Shown in pieces: positions 51,892 to 62,908 of a DNA stretch of 64,000 nt. A model generated the notes under the pieces. The model ran no database searches. It was not told the DNA's origin and worked only from the letters and a program-made list of their open reading frames with translations. Both the position numbers and the translations under genes were made by a program. Origin of the DNA: Strigamia acuminata (taxonomy: Eukaryota; Arthropoda; Chilopoda; Geophilomorpha; Linotaeniidae); assembly GCA_949358305.1 (NCBI GenBank), contig OX442314.1, positions 6,823,087 to 6,887,086 of the forward strand, written 5' to 3'. Every line of letters begins with the position of its first letter. The stretch's first letter is position 1.

Positions 51892-54800
51892 CTGGGGGCG
51901 GAGTGGTTACATCACTCGATTCGTCTTCGTGCGATTCTAACATGCACAATCTCTGAACTGGTCTACGCAAATTTTTCCCAACTGGTAACTTTAACTCGCA
52001 AGTCCTAACACGACCGTCTCGTCCTCGAAAAATTTCTACGACACGACCGATCTTCCAAGTCATCCTTGGCTGGTTCAATTCCTCAATGAGGACTACGTCT
52101 CCGACTCGTACCTCACGTGCATCAATCTTCTTCTGATTATGGACTCGTAATTCGGTGAGATACTCGTGTCTCCACCGATTCCATAAATGTCCTATCTTCT
52201 GTTGGCGTGACTTCCATCGCTTTAACAATGTGACTTGTGATGATGGAAGACTTGAATTTATTTTTTTGCTTGGGTCTGGCAAATTACCGCTTCTCTTCCC
52301 AATCATAAAATGAGATGGAGTCAAGGGCTGGATGTCTTCTCCTTCTGTATAGACGTACGTGATAGGCCGAGAATTAATGCACGACTCAATTTCTGCTAAA
52401 ATTGTTATTAATTCCTCAAAATCTAATGACGCCCTGCCTAAAACTTTCTTTAAACTCATTTTAGTGGACTTTACCATCCTTTCCCAGAAACCCCCCTACC
52501 AGGGAGCACGTTCTACAATGAATCGCCATTTTATATTTAAATTACTCGAAAATCCCTGCATCTGTTCTCCTTGAATGGCATTTAAAAGAGCACTTAATTC
52601 CTTCTCAGTCCGTTTAAATGTGAGTGCATTATCTAAATAAATTATTGAAGCGACTCCTCTTCTTGCAAAGAATCGCTTCAAAGCTAAAATGAACTTCTCT
52701 GTGTTCATACTTGTCACTAACTCTAAATGTACCGCTCTAATCACGGCACAGGTAAAAACGACGATGTAACTCTTTTCGCCGTTGCGTTGATAAAGCGGTC
52801 CCGCAAAATCGATTCCAACCACTTGGAATGGCTCAGCCTGGGTGACTCGGTCTGGGGGCAGTGAAGCTTCTAACTGATGCACGTTTTGTCCCTGCACACG
52901 TTTACAGATGAAACAATGTCTCAAAATGTCCTTCACGGTTCTATGCAACTTGGGCATCCAATATTTCTGGCGTATTTCGGACAACATCTCTCCCAAACCT
53001 CCATGGAAAACTCTACTATGGGACTCTAAAATGATTAATTTTGTCAAAAAATGATTAGACACTAAAATGCACGAATTTTTTCAATCGCTGTCACCGCTCG
53101 CCCACTGAATTCTCGTGTTCAGTCGCATCACATCATTACTGTACAAATGACCCGATACATTATTCAGTGGTGAATTATGGTCAAAACTCTGATGGTTTTT
53201 TATGGCAGCTATTTCTTTTGAATAATATTTTTGTTGCATTACTCGAATCCAATAAGTCTCTGCATCTGCCATCTCTTCTGTAGTCAAAGGAGTCCCGTCT
53301 CTAATACGCAATCTCGTATTGTTGATGAAACGTTTTATCCACCCTGTGACACGCAAAAGTTTCCTCCAACTGCCGTATCTCGAAGGTTCGTTCATCAGCT
53401 GCCAGTCTGGAACCACGATTGTCGCCACAAAATATTCCTCAGACTCGATGTCATCGTCAACCATGTCTGTGGAATTGCTTGGCCACTTGCTTTCGTCTTT
53501 GATAAGCCACTCGGGACCCTTCTACCATGCGTCTGCTTGAATTAACTTTTCTGCGTTGATTCCACGCGTCAGAAGGTCTGCCGGATTTTGAATCCCTGGA
53601 CAATGTCGCCAACTCGCAAAGGGTACATGTAACTGTATCTCGTCCACTCTTCTTGCGACGAACGGAATGGCATTTTTCTTTTCATTCAGCCAACACATCA
53701 CGATGGTGGAATCAATCCATGCTCTGACTTTTGCGGTCGAAAATTGCTTTAATCTGTGAGCGACTCGGGCTAGAAGCAAGGCACCCATCCATTCGAGTCG
53801 TGGCAACGTCAATGTCTTTATTGGAGCAATTCTAGATTTAGAAAGAATAAAAAATGTGTTAACTCTTCCATCTGAGTGACGTACACGATTGTACACCACT
53901 ACCCCATAAGCTAAGGGGCTCGCATCACAAAAAAGGTAAATTTCGCTGTCGTCTGAACTCGAATCCAAACCAAAATGTCGTGGCACTCGGATTTTCTCTA
54001 GTAATGGCAGTTGTGCTTTCTAACTTTTCCATGAACCGACCAGTTCTTGTGGTAGGCGATCTTCCCACCCTATTTGTTGTTTCCACAGCTGCTGGAACAG
54101 TAACTTTCCTGTGACTGTGAATGGCGATGCAAACCCCAATGGGTCGAAGATTTGCGCAACTAGTTGAATGACCTGTCTTTTGGTGATTGACTCCTGTGTT
54201 AAAGTTATTTTTATGTCTTCAAACTCAAGTGACAAATCGTCTCGGTCGCCATTCCACTTCAGTCCCAGCACCTTCTGCTCGCTGTCGATCACTGCCTCTG
54301 CATGGTCGTCTGCAAACTGTTTTTGAAGTAATTTGGAATTACTATACCACTTAACCAGTTCCATATTCGCTTCACGCATAATGGTTGACACCGTCTTATA
54401 ATTCTCAATCGCCTCTTCTTCCGTCGTCACACTGTCGAGACTATCGTCTATAAAAAAATACGTAGAAACGTCGCATCAATTTTGCAATCAATTTGGGCCA
54501 TTGTTGCTCGTATCGCTCAAGATGATGTTGAATTGTTCCATTCAGCAAGTATGGACTTGGAGAAGCTCCAAACAGAAGTCGAGTCTGTTGGAGAATTTCC
54601 AGTTTGATTGGTCCTTTCACGTCCCAACCGTCAGCAATCCAAAGGAAACGTACTGCGTCACGATCTTCTAAATGTAACAGGATCTGGTGAAATGCCTGCT
54701 TAATGTCACTTATTATTGCAATGATAAATTGTCTGAAAAAAAGCAATGCATTAATCAATTCTGGCAATAAGTTCGGTCCGGTGAACAAACAGTCGTTCAA

Positions 54801-55655
54801 GGAACGACTCTTCTGTGCATGAGAGGAGGCGTCGTACACAATTCGCAGTTTGGTGGTGCTACGACGTTCTCGTATTACTGGTCTGTGTGGCAAATAGTAA
54901 CAGCCACTCTGGTCACTGATTTCTGGAGCTGTCTCGATAATCCCATCTGTTTTTTAATCGTCCAAAACCTTTTGATATTGATAATATAATTCTGGTTCCT
55001 TCTTAAATTTGCGTACGAGGTTCTACAAACGTCGCAACGCAATCTGATAATTGTTGTCCAATTCCGTTTTTTCCATCAGCCACGGCAATCGAACTTCGTA
55101 TCAACTTCCTGTCCAGTTGATGGATTCCTTGAATTTGACTTCGGCTTGGCTGTGTTTGTCTTGCGCATCTGTGAGGGTCTCATGGAGAATGCCTACAACT
55201 TCTAATTCCCAAAACTGGCGCAAGAGCTGGTCTAGTCGGTCTTCGTACCGCACGAGATGGACTTGTATCGCCTGTTGTCTGTCTATTGCTTCTTGGCTAG
55301 GGATTCCACCGTGGAGTGTCCAACCGAGTGAAGTATTTAGACACATTAAATTCTCACCCAATTGTCTGGACTCTCCGGTCACAATGCGCCAAAATTGGTC
55401 TGCCCCAATCAAAACGGATACTTCATTGTGTGGTGTTGACATCTGGTCAATGTTCAGTCGAATGTTATGTTGTTTTAACATCTTTCTCATGTTCGAACCG
55501 GACTGTTTGACGACCGAATTGGTGATCCACGGCACTTCAATCAGTTCTAAATCAAAATAATTGTCATGATTATCCAAATTTTGCAATGTGACCTTCACTC
55601 TTCGACATTGCACGGCTCTAGCTTCTGAGTCGCTAAATCCAGAAATCTGCATCAT
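51887..55655 (-). pseudogene. BEL/Pao pol, broken by stops and a 10-bp insertion
   Basis: Pieces in order on the minus strand: 55101-55655 (after protease: IGADQFWRIV, TSLGWTLHGG), 54441-54893 (RT start with LRIVYDASSHAQ and DIKQAFHQI), 54020-54430 (RT thumb; FDPLGFASPFTV), 53522-53986 (RNase H with LFCDASPLAYG), 53081-53464, 52496-53062 (integrase finger CFICKRVQG and FAGP core) and 51887-52477 (integrase C-part with CINSRPITY and TPSHFMIGKR). From 54430 downward all pieces share one frame, separated by single stop codons at 54020, 53522, 53081 and 52496. Further stops lie near 55101, 55030 and 54955. A 10-bp insertion (54449-54458) splits the RT catalytic box between Y-V and D-D. Dead. Confidence 0.9.
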
Positions 55656-57121
55656 CTGGTCCCCACGACTTGGGCTTCAAGATCTGTCACTAATTTTTGA
55701 CTGATGAAGGAACGGTGGCTTCCGCCGTTGAAAAGGCACTGGAGGGTTTTCATTTTGCTCTCTGACTCCACGTTGACCATCAGGACCTGTAAAAACAAAT
55801 CACTGTTTTCGGCTGTGATTGCTGCAGCAGTGACGGTTGATTCGATCACAGCTTCTGTTTTGGCTGCTGGTCCCTCACACAACAAAATGTGGTGAAAGCG
55901 TTCGCAATTAACGCATTTCTCCTTCTTTGGACAGCTACGGGCCATATGCTTACTACCCAAGCATCGGAAACACTTCCGCATCGCCAAGCATTTCTTCAAT
56001 CGATCCTGAATGGAGAGTGGGCAGTCCTCTTTTTTGTGCGACACCTCATCGCAAAAAACGCAACTTGATGACGAGATGCTGGTGGTCAGTGAGCTCGCTG
56101 ACGTCGGTTTTTCGTTTCTAGTTGACTTCTTGCTGTTGACAAACGTCTTCGAGACGTGCTTGTCGCCCTCCTTCGGTCCATTTTGATTGTTTACCGCTGA
56201 GTACTGCTCTCGAAGCTCCAGTTCGGATCTAGAAAACTCAAGAAAAGCTTTAATGTCATGAGTATTATCGGCATTTTTCCTTGAGAAATCTAATGCAATA
56301 ACATCCGGTACTGCAGCTCTTAACAGCAGGCTAAAAATCACTCCAAATGTGGATGTTGGCACTTCTTCATTTTCGAGACTTCTTATGTGTTGCTCACACG
56401 TATCATAAAGTTTTCGCAATTTAACAAAGTCATTAAGTCGTTTGACTGGTTCGAGTTTCATCAGGGTGTGCAAATGTGCATTTATTATCACGTCTTTTCG
56501 TCCAAATCGATTTTGGAGAAGTGTAATGGCTGCCACATAATTCTCGTTGCTGATTTTCAGTCCCTGAATCACTGCTGCTGCTGTTCCCTCGAGCACTGAA
56601 TTGAGGTAAACAAATTTGGCCTTGGCTGTGAGTGAAGTGTTTCCGTGTACACTTAACTCAAAATTTGACCAAAACTGACTCCATTCGATTGGGTTGCCGT
56701 CGAATTTAGACATTTCTAACTTGGGTAGTCGCACTGATCCGTCGCTGGAACCGTGACTCGATCCTCCGCCATTTTGTACGAGTGGATTAGGAGCTGGGAG
56801 TACGGGCGTTAACAATGCTTCTAATTTAATGTCTATATCGGAAATGGCATCTATTATTTTTTCTCTGTATTGTTCGTTCTCTCCTTCTTCAATTTCCAAC
56901 TCCTCACGCACGACAATGTGTTGTTGAATTTTCTCGTCGAGTTCGCACAACAATTCACTTTTCGCCGATAATTGATTTTTCAACTTACGTATTGCGGCAA
57001 CATCTGGTTGTAACGCGGCTGTGGCTAGAGCGATGGACTGCATGATGCGATCGACGCCACTTCGTGCTGTTTTTTGCTGAGTCTTGAGACGTGTCACTCG
57101 CTCATAAAAGTATCCCCTCAA
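55652..57121 (-). CDS. BEL/Pao Gag with zinc knuckles and start of protease
   Basis: 489 codons, open throughout. N-terminal helical part, then the BEL-type Gag domain (about residues 120-300: PKLEMSKFDGNPIEWSQFW, LNSVLEGTAAAVI), Lys/Ser-rich linker, and a Cys cluster about 360-420 (CVFCDEVSHKKEDC, CFRCLGSKHMARSC, CVNC). Near the end the retropepsin motif reads LFNGGSHRSF, with Asn where the catalytic Asp is expected. The first Met lies inside the shortened 5' LTR, suggesting the true leader has been deleted. Confidence 0.88.
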   Translation of the reverse strand: MRGYFYERVTRLKTQQKTARSGVDRIMQSIALATAALQPDVAAIRKLKNQLSAKSELLCELDEKIQQHIVVREELEIEEGENEQYREKIIDAISDIDIKLEALLTPVLPAPNPLVQNGGGSSHGSSDGSVRLPKLEMSKFDGNPIEWSQFWSNFELSVHGNTSLTAKAKFVYLNSVLEGTAAAVIQGLKISNENYVAAITLLQNRFGRKDVIINAHLHTLMKLEPVKRLNDFVKLRKLYDTCEQHIRSLENEEVPTSTFGVIFSLLLRAAVPDVIALDFSRKNADNTHDIKAFLEFSRSELELREQYSAVNNQNGPKEGDKHVSKTFVNSKKSTRNEKPTSASSLTTSISSSSCVFCDEVSHKKEDCPLSIQDRLKKCLAMRKCFRCLGSKHMARSCPKKEKCVNCERFHHILLCEGPAAKTEAVIESTVTAAAITAENSDLFLQVLMVNVESESKMKTLQCLFNGGSHRSFISQKLVTDLEAQVVGTR

Positions 57122-57180
57122 TGTTGAAAACTCTCCTGTTGCAAACCCACCCTACTCTAACTAAAACTCCAGTCTTTACA
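57091..57180 (-). repeat. BEL/Pao 5' LTR remnant (about 90 bp)
   Basis: Matches the first 90 bp of the 3' LTR (TGTAAAGACTGGAGTTTTAG on the minus strand) and then passes straight into gag-coding sequence. About 220 bp of LTR plus primer site are deleted. Confidence 0.8.
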
Positions 57181-57185
57181 GTAAA

Positions 57186-58058
57186 TATTATTTATTTCCT
57201 AATTAATTTGGCTTGGCACACGCCAAGTCAGATCATGTGACCAAGGGGAGAAATCTTCCCTAGGCACATATCACCTCAGGTTGGCTGGGGTGAAAACGGC
57301 GATTAGCCGTTATGGTGCAATAATCCTTTGTTGCACCAGTTTTAGCTAATTGCGCAGAATATCTGCGCAATATTGAAGCGTGCCGGGCTCGCGCCCTTGC
57401 TTCAATCAGGACTCTGAAATATACAACACAACCCTCAACATCACTGCTTTTTGCTCCTAAACAAAAGTATTGACAGAGGACCGTGTGACCAAGCTTACTT
57501 CGTGCAACACCGTACGAAGCCAGCTATCCGTGTAAATCAACCGCCGTTGATTTCCGTATTCGAAGTAGAAGTTACCGCTCAACGTAAACCATCGCCTCGG
57601 CAAGTTTGCGAACACCTGCCAACGCCATCGTACGCTGACCGGACGCCTACCCGACGTGAACCACCGCCTTGTGCCATCGTACGATCGAGTGGAAGAACTC
57701 GCGAGAACCATCGTCGCTCGCCCGATCATCGTTCGTGAGTTTAACGGAAGACTACCGTCTTCAAACAACTTCGTGTTGTTAAGCTCCATTTTAGTGCTTT
57801 TGGCTTGCAACAGTCATTGCAAGCATTTCCATTGTTCCTTCATAATATTTCGCAACTTGTCGCTTTTGTTATTATTGTATCATTATAACTAGTCATTTTT
57901 ATTGTATTTTTAACCGAATAAAAAGTGTGCATTTGAATTGATAAAACTGACTTTTATTTTCCATAAATTAACCCTAGATAATTTAAGGTTGCGATATAAG
58001 TCTCAAGTAGCATTCACCTGCGGTAACTCATGCTTTATTACTAGAATTTAGTGTGATA
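57186..58058 (+). repeat. Gypsy-type LTR family B, right fragment
   Basis: Continues the LTR that begins at 47098. Shares long stretches with LTR family A: GGCACACGCCAAGTCAGATC, GAAAACGGNGATTAGCCGTTATGGTGCAATA-type segments, and GCGATATAAGTCT near the end. Together about 912 bp against 959 bp in family A. CTAT at 58059-58062 equals CTAT before 47098, a possible 4-bp duplication. No coding region accompanies it, so it is a solo LTR. Confidence 0.8.
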
Positions 58059-58120
58059 CTATTTAATATTCAAGAGGAATAAGTAAATAATCACCGTTGA
58101 GATGCTGTATAGGACTTCTA

Positions 58121-58288
58121 TTGTGTATTTATCGTTGATGTAGTTAGTGGTCAAGAAAGCAACATGTCAGGTAAGTTAAACTAAAATGACTGATTTATTG
58201 TCGAAATACAATATAGGTGGCGCTGCTCTTAAAAGCGCCAAAACATAACGATTGGTCAAGATTGACCGATGGAGTAAGACACTCCAAC
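58121..58288 (-). repeat. Gypsy family C 3' LTR (168 bp)
   Basis: Matches 62736-62903 with one difference (ATTGTCG versus ATTTTCG). Preceded by TTCTA (58116-58120). The inferred polypurine tract ATTAAAGGGGAT lies on the minus strand just inside (58289-58300). Confidence 0.93.
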
Positions 58289-58444
58289 ATCCCCTTTAAT
58301 TGGGAGAAACACCAATTATACAATCAAGAAAAGGATAAGACAAATTAAACATTAAACACATGTAATAAAGGCTAATAAAGAACAAAGTTGAAATTTAAGC
58401 AGATACAAAATGAAATCAATTATTTCAAAACACAAACACAAACA

Positions 58445-61400
58445 TCAATTCGGTGGGAAGCCATAAAAGTCCGTTTGTTTCCTGTTTCGGACTGGTCGAG
58501 GGCTAAGCGCTGGAGGAACTGGAGCACTCGAGCCAGCAATTGCAGGTGGCGATGGCGCACGAACGGGCGGTGGCGGTGCGTGTGTCGGAGCAACATTCTG
58601 TGGTGCAACAGCAGGTGGAATGGTGCGTGGCGGATCGGGCACAGGCGCAGGCGGTGCAGTCGGTTGAGAAGTGAGCGAAAAAGGGAGGAGGGAACTTGTA
58701 CAATCTTTTCCCCCATTTTGTGGCAGCAAACTCGGATCTGCGCGGCGTCGCAACTGGTCAATGTGCCGATTCCATGTAACATCGAGAGCGACTTCAACAT
58801 CGTAAGTAGATGAGGAAGTTTTCTTTTTAACAATACCAGGTATCCACTTGGGAGTACCCCGATAATCCCGCGCGAACACGAGGTCCCCAACTTCAAAACG
58901 GCGCGGAATGTCAATTTGGTCGACATCTGGCAGAAGTCGTGGATTCAATAAATGTAAGCGCGTCCGCATCTCACGCTGAAGGAAGGCGACAGCTGGTGAA
59001 ACTTTCGTCGTAGCGTGTGGCGTTGAGCGATACGATGCGATGAAACGAGATACGGCGTCCGACAAGGAAAAATTCAATGTTAAAAATTTGTCAATTTGAG
59101 TTTTAAAAGTCTTCACAAAACCCTCAACCGCGCCATTTGTAGCTGGGTGGTATGGCGGAGAGAGAGTGTGACGAATTCCATTTATCGCCAAGAACTGGCG
59201 AAATTCCTGCGAGGTAAACTGTGGCCCGTTGTCGGTATGGAAATGCAATGGCAAACCGTGATTTTCGAACCAAGACTTGATAACCTCGATAGTGGCGGCG
59301 GCCGTCGTCGTTGACATCTTGCGCACTTCGCACCATTTGGTTTTGGCGTCAACCGCCAGCAGGAACATCGCGTTGTGGAATGGGCCGGCGAAATCGAGAT
59401 GTACCCGTCCCCACACCTGGTCTGGAACTGGCCAACTGACGGTGTTTGATTTTGGCGGATCGGGCAAGCTTCGCTGGCATACATCGCAATTCTTAACTGT
59501 GCGCTCGATGTCAGCGTCGATTCCAGGCCACCAAACCGTGGCTCGCGCCAACGATTTGGTACGGACAATGCCGTAATGACCCGCATGGAGCTCGACCAAC
59601 ACCGAACGACGAACAGCTTTCGGAATCACCAACCTGTCGGAGAGAAATAAATATTCATCAAAGGTTGAGAATGAGTCTCGCTGTTTATAAAATTCAGCAA
59701 CATCCAACGTCCGTGATTCCCATCCGGTGCGAACATGTCGCAAAACCGCTTGCAATACTTCATCAGCTGCATATGCAGCTTTGAGAGAAGTAGCAGTCAT
59801 GGGAAAATCTGAAATGAGAGTTGAATAAATTTTGTTAATGCCGACTTCTAAATCTTCTTTGCTGTCCACACTCGGTTGTGGATTACGAGACAAGCCATCG
59901 GCAATGGAGTTGTCCACGGCAGGCACGTGTTCAATAATAAAATCGTAGGCGGACAGAAATACTGCCCAACGATGCAGTCGTGCAGCCACGATCTGGTTAC
60001 ATCCCTTTTTCTCTCCAAATATAGAAACAAGGGGTTTGTGGTCCGTACGCAGGAAGAAACGACGCCCAAACAGGTAGTGATGGAATTTCCTGATGCCATA
60101 AATAATGGCGAATCCCTCACGCTCTATCTGTGCGTAATTCTTCTGCGCGGCCGACAAGAGAGAACTCGCAAAAGCAATGGGCTTGTGATTACCATCGGAA
60201 TCAAGATGAGAAAGGAATGCTCCCACACCTACCGGGGAAGCATCAACCGTCAAAAATAATTTTTTGGACTGGTCAAAGTGGGCTAGCGCCGACTCAGTGG
60301 ACACAGCAACCTTAACCTTTTTCCATGTGGACTCGTGCTCCTCTGTCCACTTCCACTCGACATCGTCACGTGTTAAACGATATAACGGTTCGAGCAGAGT
60401 AGACAAATTTGCGACAAAGCGACCGTAGTAATTGATGAGACCAAGGAACGATTTCAAAGAGGTTACATCACTGGGGCGCCTTGCATCTCTGAGTGGAGCG
60501 AGCTTTGAATCTATCGGGGAAATACCTAGTTTGGAAATGTTTAAACCTAAAAACTGGATCGATTGCTGTAAAAAGTGACACTTCCGGCGATTCAACGTGA
60601 GACCGGCTCCACCGAACGTCGTCAAAAGCACGTCCAAATTTTGCAGGTGAACCGCGTTGGTCGCACCTGTCACGGCGGAGTCATCTATGAATGGTTGCGT
60701 ACTATTCACCTTGGCTGTCAACTGGTCCATCGTTTGCTGGAATAGAGCGGGAGCGGACGAAATACCATAAAAGAGCCTATTTACCCTGAAAAGGCCCAAA
60801 TGAGTGTTAATCGTGCAGGACATTTTGCTCTCCTCATCTAATTCCAATTGATTGAAAGCTGAATTCATATCCAATACTGAATAAGTTTCCCCTCCCGACA
60901 ATTTGGCGGTCACATCTGCAAATAAAGGCAAAGGATATGAGTTGGGAAAAATAGCTTTGTTAATTGTCCGGTTATAGCAACCAGCCAATTTGATGGTGCC
61001 ATCAGACTTTTTAACATGCATCACGGGCGTTGCCCAACGTGATGATGCAACCGGGGAAATAATACCGAGCGCTTGCAAACGCGCTAACTCAGCCTCGACC
61101 AATGGCTTAACTGCTATGGGGACTGGATAAGCTTTTAGAAAAATCGGCTGGACCGTTGGATCAACGTCAATGTGAACTGTGGACTTGTTAAAGCAACCGA
61201 TTTCATCTCGGAAAGTGTGCTCGTGCTTCAGCAACAACGTTTCCAAAGCTTTGGCGGAAGTGGAATCGAGAACCTCGGACTGGTGAGCAACGGAATCGGC
61301 CTTGTAAATTTTCGCGCCGACCGCTTCAGCAGTTTTCGAAAGGAGCCCGAACATGCATAACCAACCTCTGCCCAACAACGGAACTGGACCATCCCGTGCG

Positions 61401-62530
61401 ACACAGAGTGGCAATTGAAAATTACGATTTCTGAACCTGACTGGAACTTCAGTAACTCCCTCCATCTGTATTTGGTCGCCTGTGTACGTGTACATGTTGC
61501 ACGGGATGGTCTGCAATGGAAAATGAGAGAAATGTTTTAGATATAAATCAAGAGCAATAATTGAAGCACCTGCCCCCGTGTCCATCTCCATATCGAGATT
61601 GACACCATCGATACAAATGGTAATCATGACAGGTTTCACACGTGGCAAATGCACGGAATTGACTGCAGTTGCGGGACCAGTGTGAACTCGATAGAAATCC
61701 ATGTCCTCGTTAAAACGAACAACGTGAGTGGAATCCGATGCTGGGACACGAGAACGACACACCGGACGAATATGTCCAGTTTTACCACAGCCGTGGCACT
61801 TGGCGTCCCGAAAACGACACGAATCGCGCGAGTGGTTCGATTTCCCACAAGCCGAGCACCCCGACGCATTTCCCTTACTGGATGGTTGGTGTGGAGTTGG
61901 AAAAGCAACAGTTTTCTTCGTGAAACGCTTCCCGCCTCGTTTGTTCGGCTCGTATCGCGGCTTCGACTCGTGGAGTTTATGCACAGGAGTGGCGGCAGTA
62001 TTCTGGGCAGCAATAGTCGAAAATTCCTTCGAAGACACCTCAGCGGAAGCCGCAAAAGCAACGGCGTCGTCAAAAGTTAAGTCAGTTTTCAGGGTTAAGG
62101 CGTGTTGGACTTGCTCATTTTGCAGGCCACATAAAAAACGATTTCGCAGCTCGTCCGATTTATTATCAGCAAAGTCACAATTTTGAGCGAGATCTTGGAG
62201 AGCCAACGAGTATTCGGTGACGGTCTCCCCTGCTTGGCGATCACGCCGGTGAAATCGGCGTATTTCGGCCAAAACGAGCGGCTTCGGGCGGGCGTTCTTC
62301 TGCATGAGCGCTACCAATTCGTCGTACTTGAATTCGGCCGGCTTCTTGGGTGCTGTAAGCGACACCAATAGCTTCAACGTCGGCATGCCCACGTACGCGA
62401 GCAGCGTGTGAACCTGCTCTTGGTCGTCAACTATTTTGTTGCAGGCGAAAATACTCGCCATACGCAAACAATAAAGTTCCCAATCGTCACTGGAATCGTA
62501 TTCGCGAAGCGTGCCTTTCAACGTCGACAT
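58445..62530 (-). CDS. Gag-Pol polyprotein of Gypsy family C, single ORF
   Basis: 1361 codons from ATG 62530. Gag region with RRDRQAGETVTEYSLALQ (about 90-110); two CCHC knuckles CSACGKSNHSRDSC and CHGCGKTGHIRPVC (about 225-260); protease MDTGAGASII (about 315); RT with VLDMNSAFNQL (about 550) and FIDDSAVTG (about 613, Phe in place of the usual Tyr of YxDD); RNase H LTVDASPVGVG (about 760) and RTDHKPLV; integrase finger HAGHYG...CDVCQ (about 980-1012) and core LDFAGP, HTDNGPQF, NGAVEGF (about 1046, 1099, 1135). Pro-rich C-terminus. Fusion of Gag and Pol in one frame means no frameshift is needed, unlike family A. Confidence 0.95.
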   Translation of the reverse strand: MSTLKGTLREYDSSDDWELYCLRMASIFACNKIVDDQEQVHTLLAYVGMPTLKLLVSLTAPKKPAEFKYDELVALMQKNARPKPLVLAEIRRFHRRDRQAGETVTEYSLALQDLAQNCDFADNKSDELRNRFLCGLQNEQVQHALTLKTDLTFDDAVAFAASAEVSSKEFSTIAAQNTAATPVHKLHESKPRYEPNKRGGKRFTKKTVAFPTPHQPSSKGNASGCSACGKSNHSRDSCRFRDAKCHGCGKTGHIRPVCRSRVPASDSTHVVRFNEDMDFYRVHTGPATAVNSVHLPRVKPVMITICIDGVNLDMEMDTGAGASIIALDLYLKHFSHFPLQTIPCNMYTYTGDQIQMEGVTEVPVRFRNRNFQLPLCVARDGPVPLLGRGWLCMFGLLSKTAEAVGAKIYKADSVAHQSEVLDSTSAKALETLLLKHEHTFRDEIGCFNKSTVHIDVDPTVQPIFLKAYPVPIAVKPLVEAELARLQALGIISPVASSRWATPVMHVKKSDGTIKLAGCYNRTINKAIFPNSYPLPLFADVTAKLSGGETYSVLDMNSAFNQLELDEESKMSCTINTHLGLFRVNRLFYGISSAPALFQQTMDQLTAKVNSTQPFIDDSAVTGATNAVHLQNLDVLLTTFGGAGLTLNRRKCHFLQQSIQFLGLNISKLGISPIDSKLAPLRDARRPSDVTSLKSFLGLINYYGRFVANLSTLLEPLYRLTRDDVEWKWTEEHESTWKKVKVAVSTESALAHFDQSKKLFLTVDASPVGVGAFLSHLDSDGNHKPIAFASSLLSAAQKNYAQIEREGFAIIYGIRKFHHYLFGRRFFLRTDHKPLVSIFGEKKGCNQIVAARLHRWAVFLSAYDFIIEHVPAVDNSIADGLSRNPQPSVDSKEDLEVGINKIYSTLISDFPMTATSLKAAYAADEVLQAVLRHVRTGWESRTLDVAEFYKQRDSFSTFDEYLFLSDRLVIPKAVRRSVLVELHAGHYGIVRTKSLARATVWWPGIDADIERTVKNCDVCQRSLPDPPKSNTVSWPVPDQVWGRVHLDFAGPFHNAMFLLAVDAKTKWCEVRKMSTTTAAATIEVIKSWFENHGLPLHFHTDNGPQFTSQEFRQFLAINGIRHTLSPPYHPATNGAVEGFVKTFKTQIDKFLTLNFSLSDAVSRFIASYRSTPHATTKVSPAVAFLQREMRTRLHLLNPRLLPDVDQIDIPRRFEVGDLVFARDYRGTPKWIPGIVKKKTSSSTYDVEVALDVTWNRHIDQLRRRADPSLLPQNGGKDCTSSLLPFSLTSQPTAPPAPVPDPPRTIPPAVAPQNVAPTHAPPPPVRAPSPPAIAGSSAPVPPALSPRPVRNRKQTDFYGFPPN

Positions 62531-62735
62531 CTTGATGGCAAGGAGGCGGAATATGGCACAAAAAACGCGAAAATTCGAAGCACAAAACGACTAGGCCTAC
62601 TTCGGGGACGGCGTGGTCAGCGACGGTCAAAAACGGCCAAAAAGTTCATCAAACGATCAAAAAACTCACAAAAAGTAGATACGAAGCTGCATCTGGTTGT
62701 GGGTCGTCGATTGCGATCCTCCTCGTCGCCAATTA

Positions 62736-62903
62736 TTGTGTATTTATCGTTGATGTAGTTAGTGGTCAAGAAAGCAACATGTCAGGTAAGTTAAACTAAA
62801 ATGACTGATTTATTTTCGAAATACAATATAGGTGGCGCTGCTCTTAAAAGCGCCAAAACATAACGATTGGTCAAGATTGACCGATGGAGTAAGACACTCC
62901 AAC
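62736..62903 (-). repeat. Gypsy family C 5' LTR (168 bp)
   Basis: Begins GTTGGAGTGTCTTACTCC on the minus strand. Immediately inside (minus strand) the bases TTGGCGACGAGGAGGA are a candidate primer site; the tRNA was not identified. Confidence 0.93.
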
Positions 62904-62908
62904 TTCTA

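Larger units (their letters stand above)
47137..57180 (-). mobile_element. BEL/Pao LTR retrotransposon, decayed, split by a Copia element
   Basis: Bounded by a 5-bp duplication GTAAA (47132-47136, 57181-57185). On the minus strand it runs from a short 5' LTR remnant (57091-57180) through gag and a pol broken by several stop codons to a 3' LTR (51640-51891 plus 47137-47192, interrupted by the Copia element). BEL/Pao is recognised by the Gag-like N-terminal domain, the CCHC cluster followed by a retropepsin, and the integrase tail. Most of the 5' LTR and the primer site are missing, so it cannot replicate by itself. Confidence 0.88.
58121..62903 (-). mobile_element. Ty3/Gypsy LTR retrotransposon family C, complete
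   Basis: 4.8 kb, flanked by TTCTA (58116-58120, 62904-62908; the duplication could also be read as 4 bp TTCT). Two 168-bp LTRs with one mismatch, one uninterrupted Gag-Pol frame. Minus strand. Appears young and potentially complete. Confidence 0.93.
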
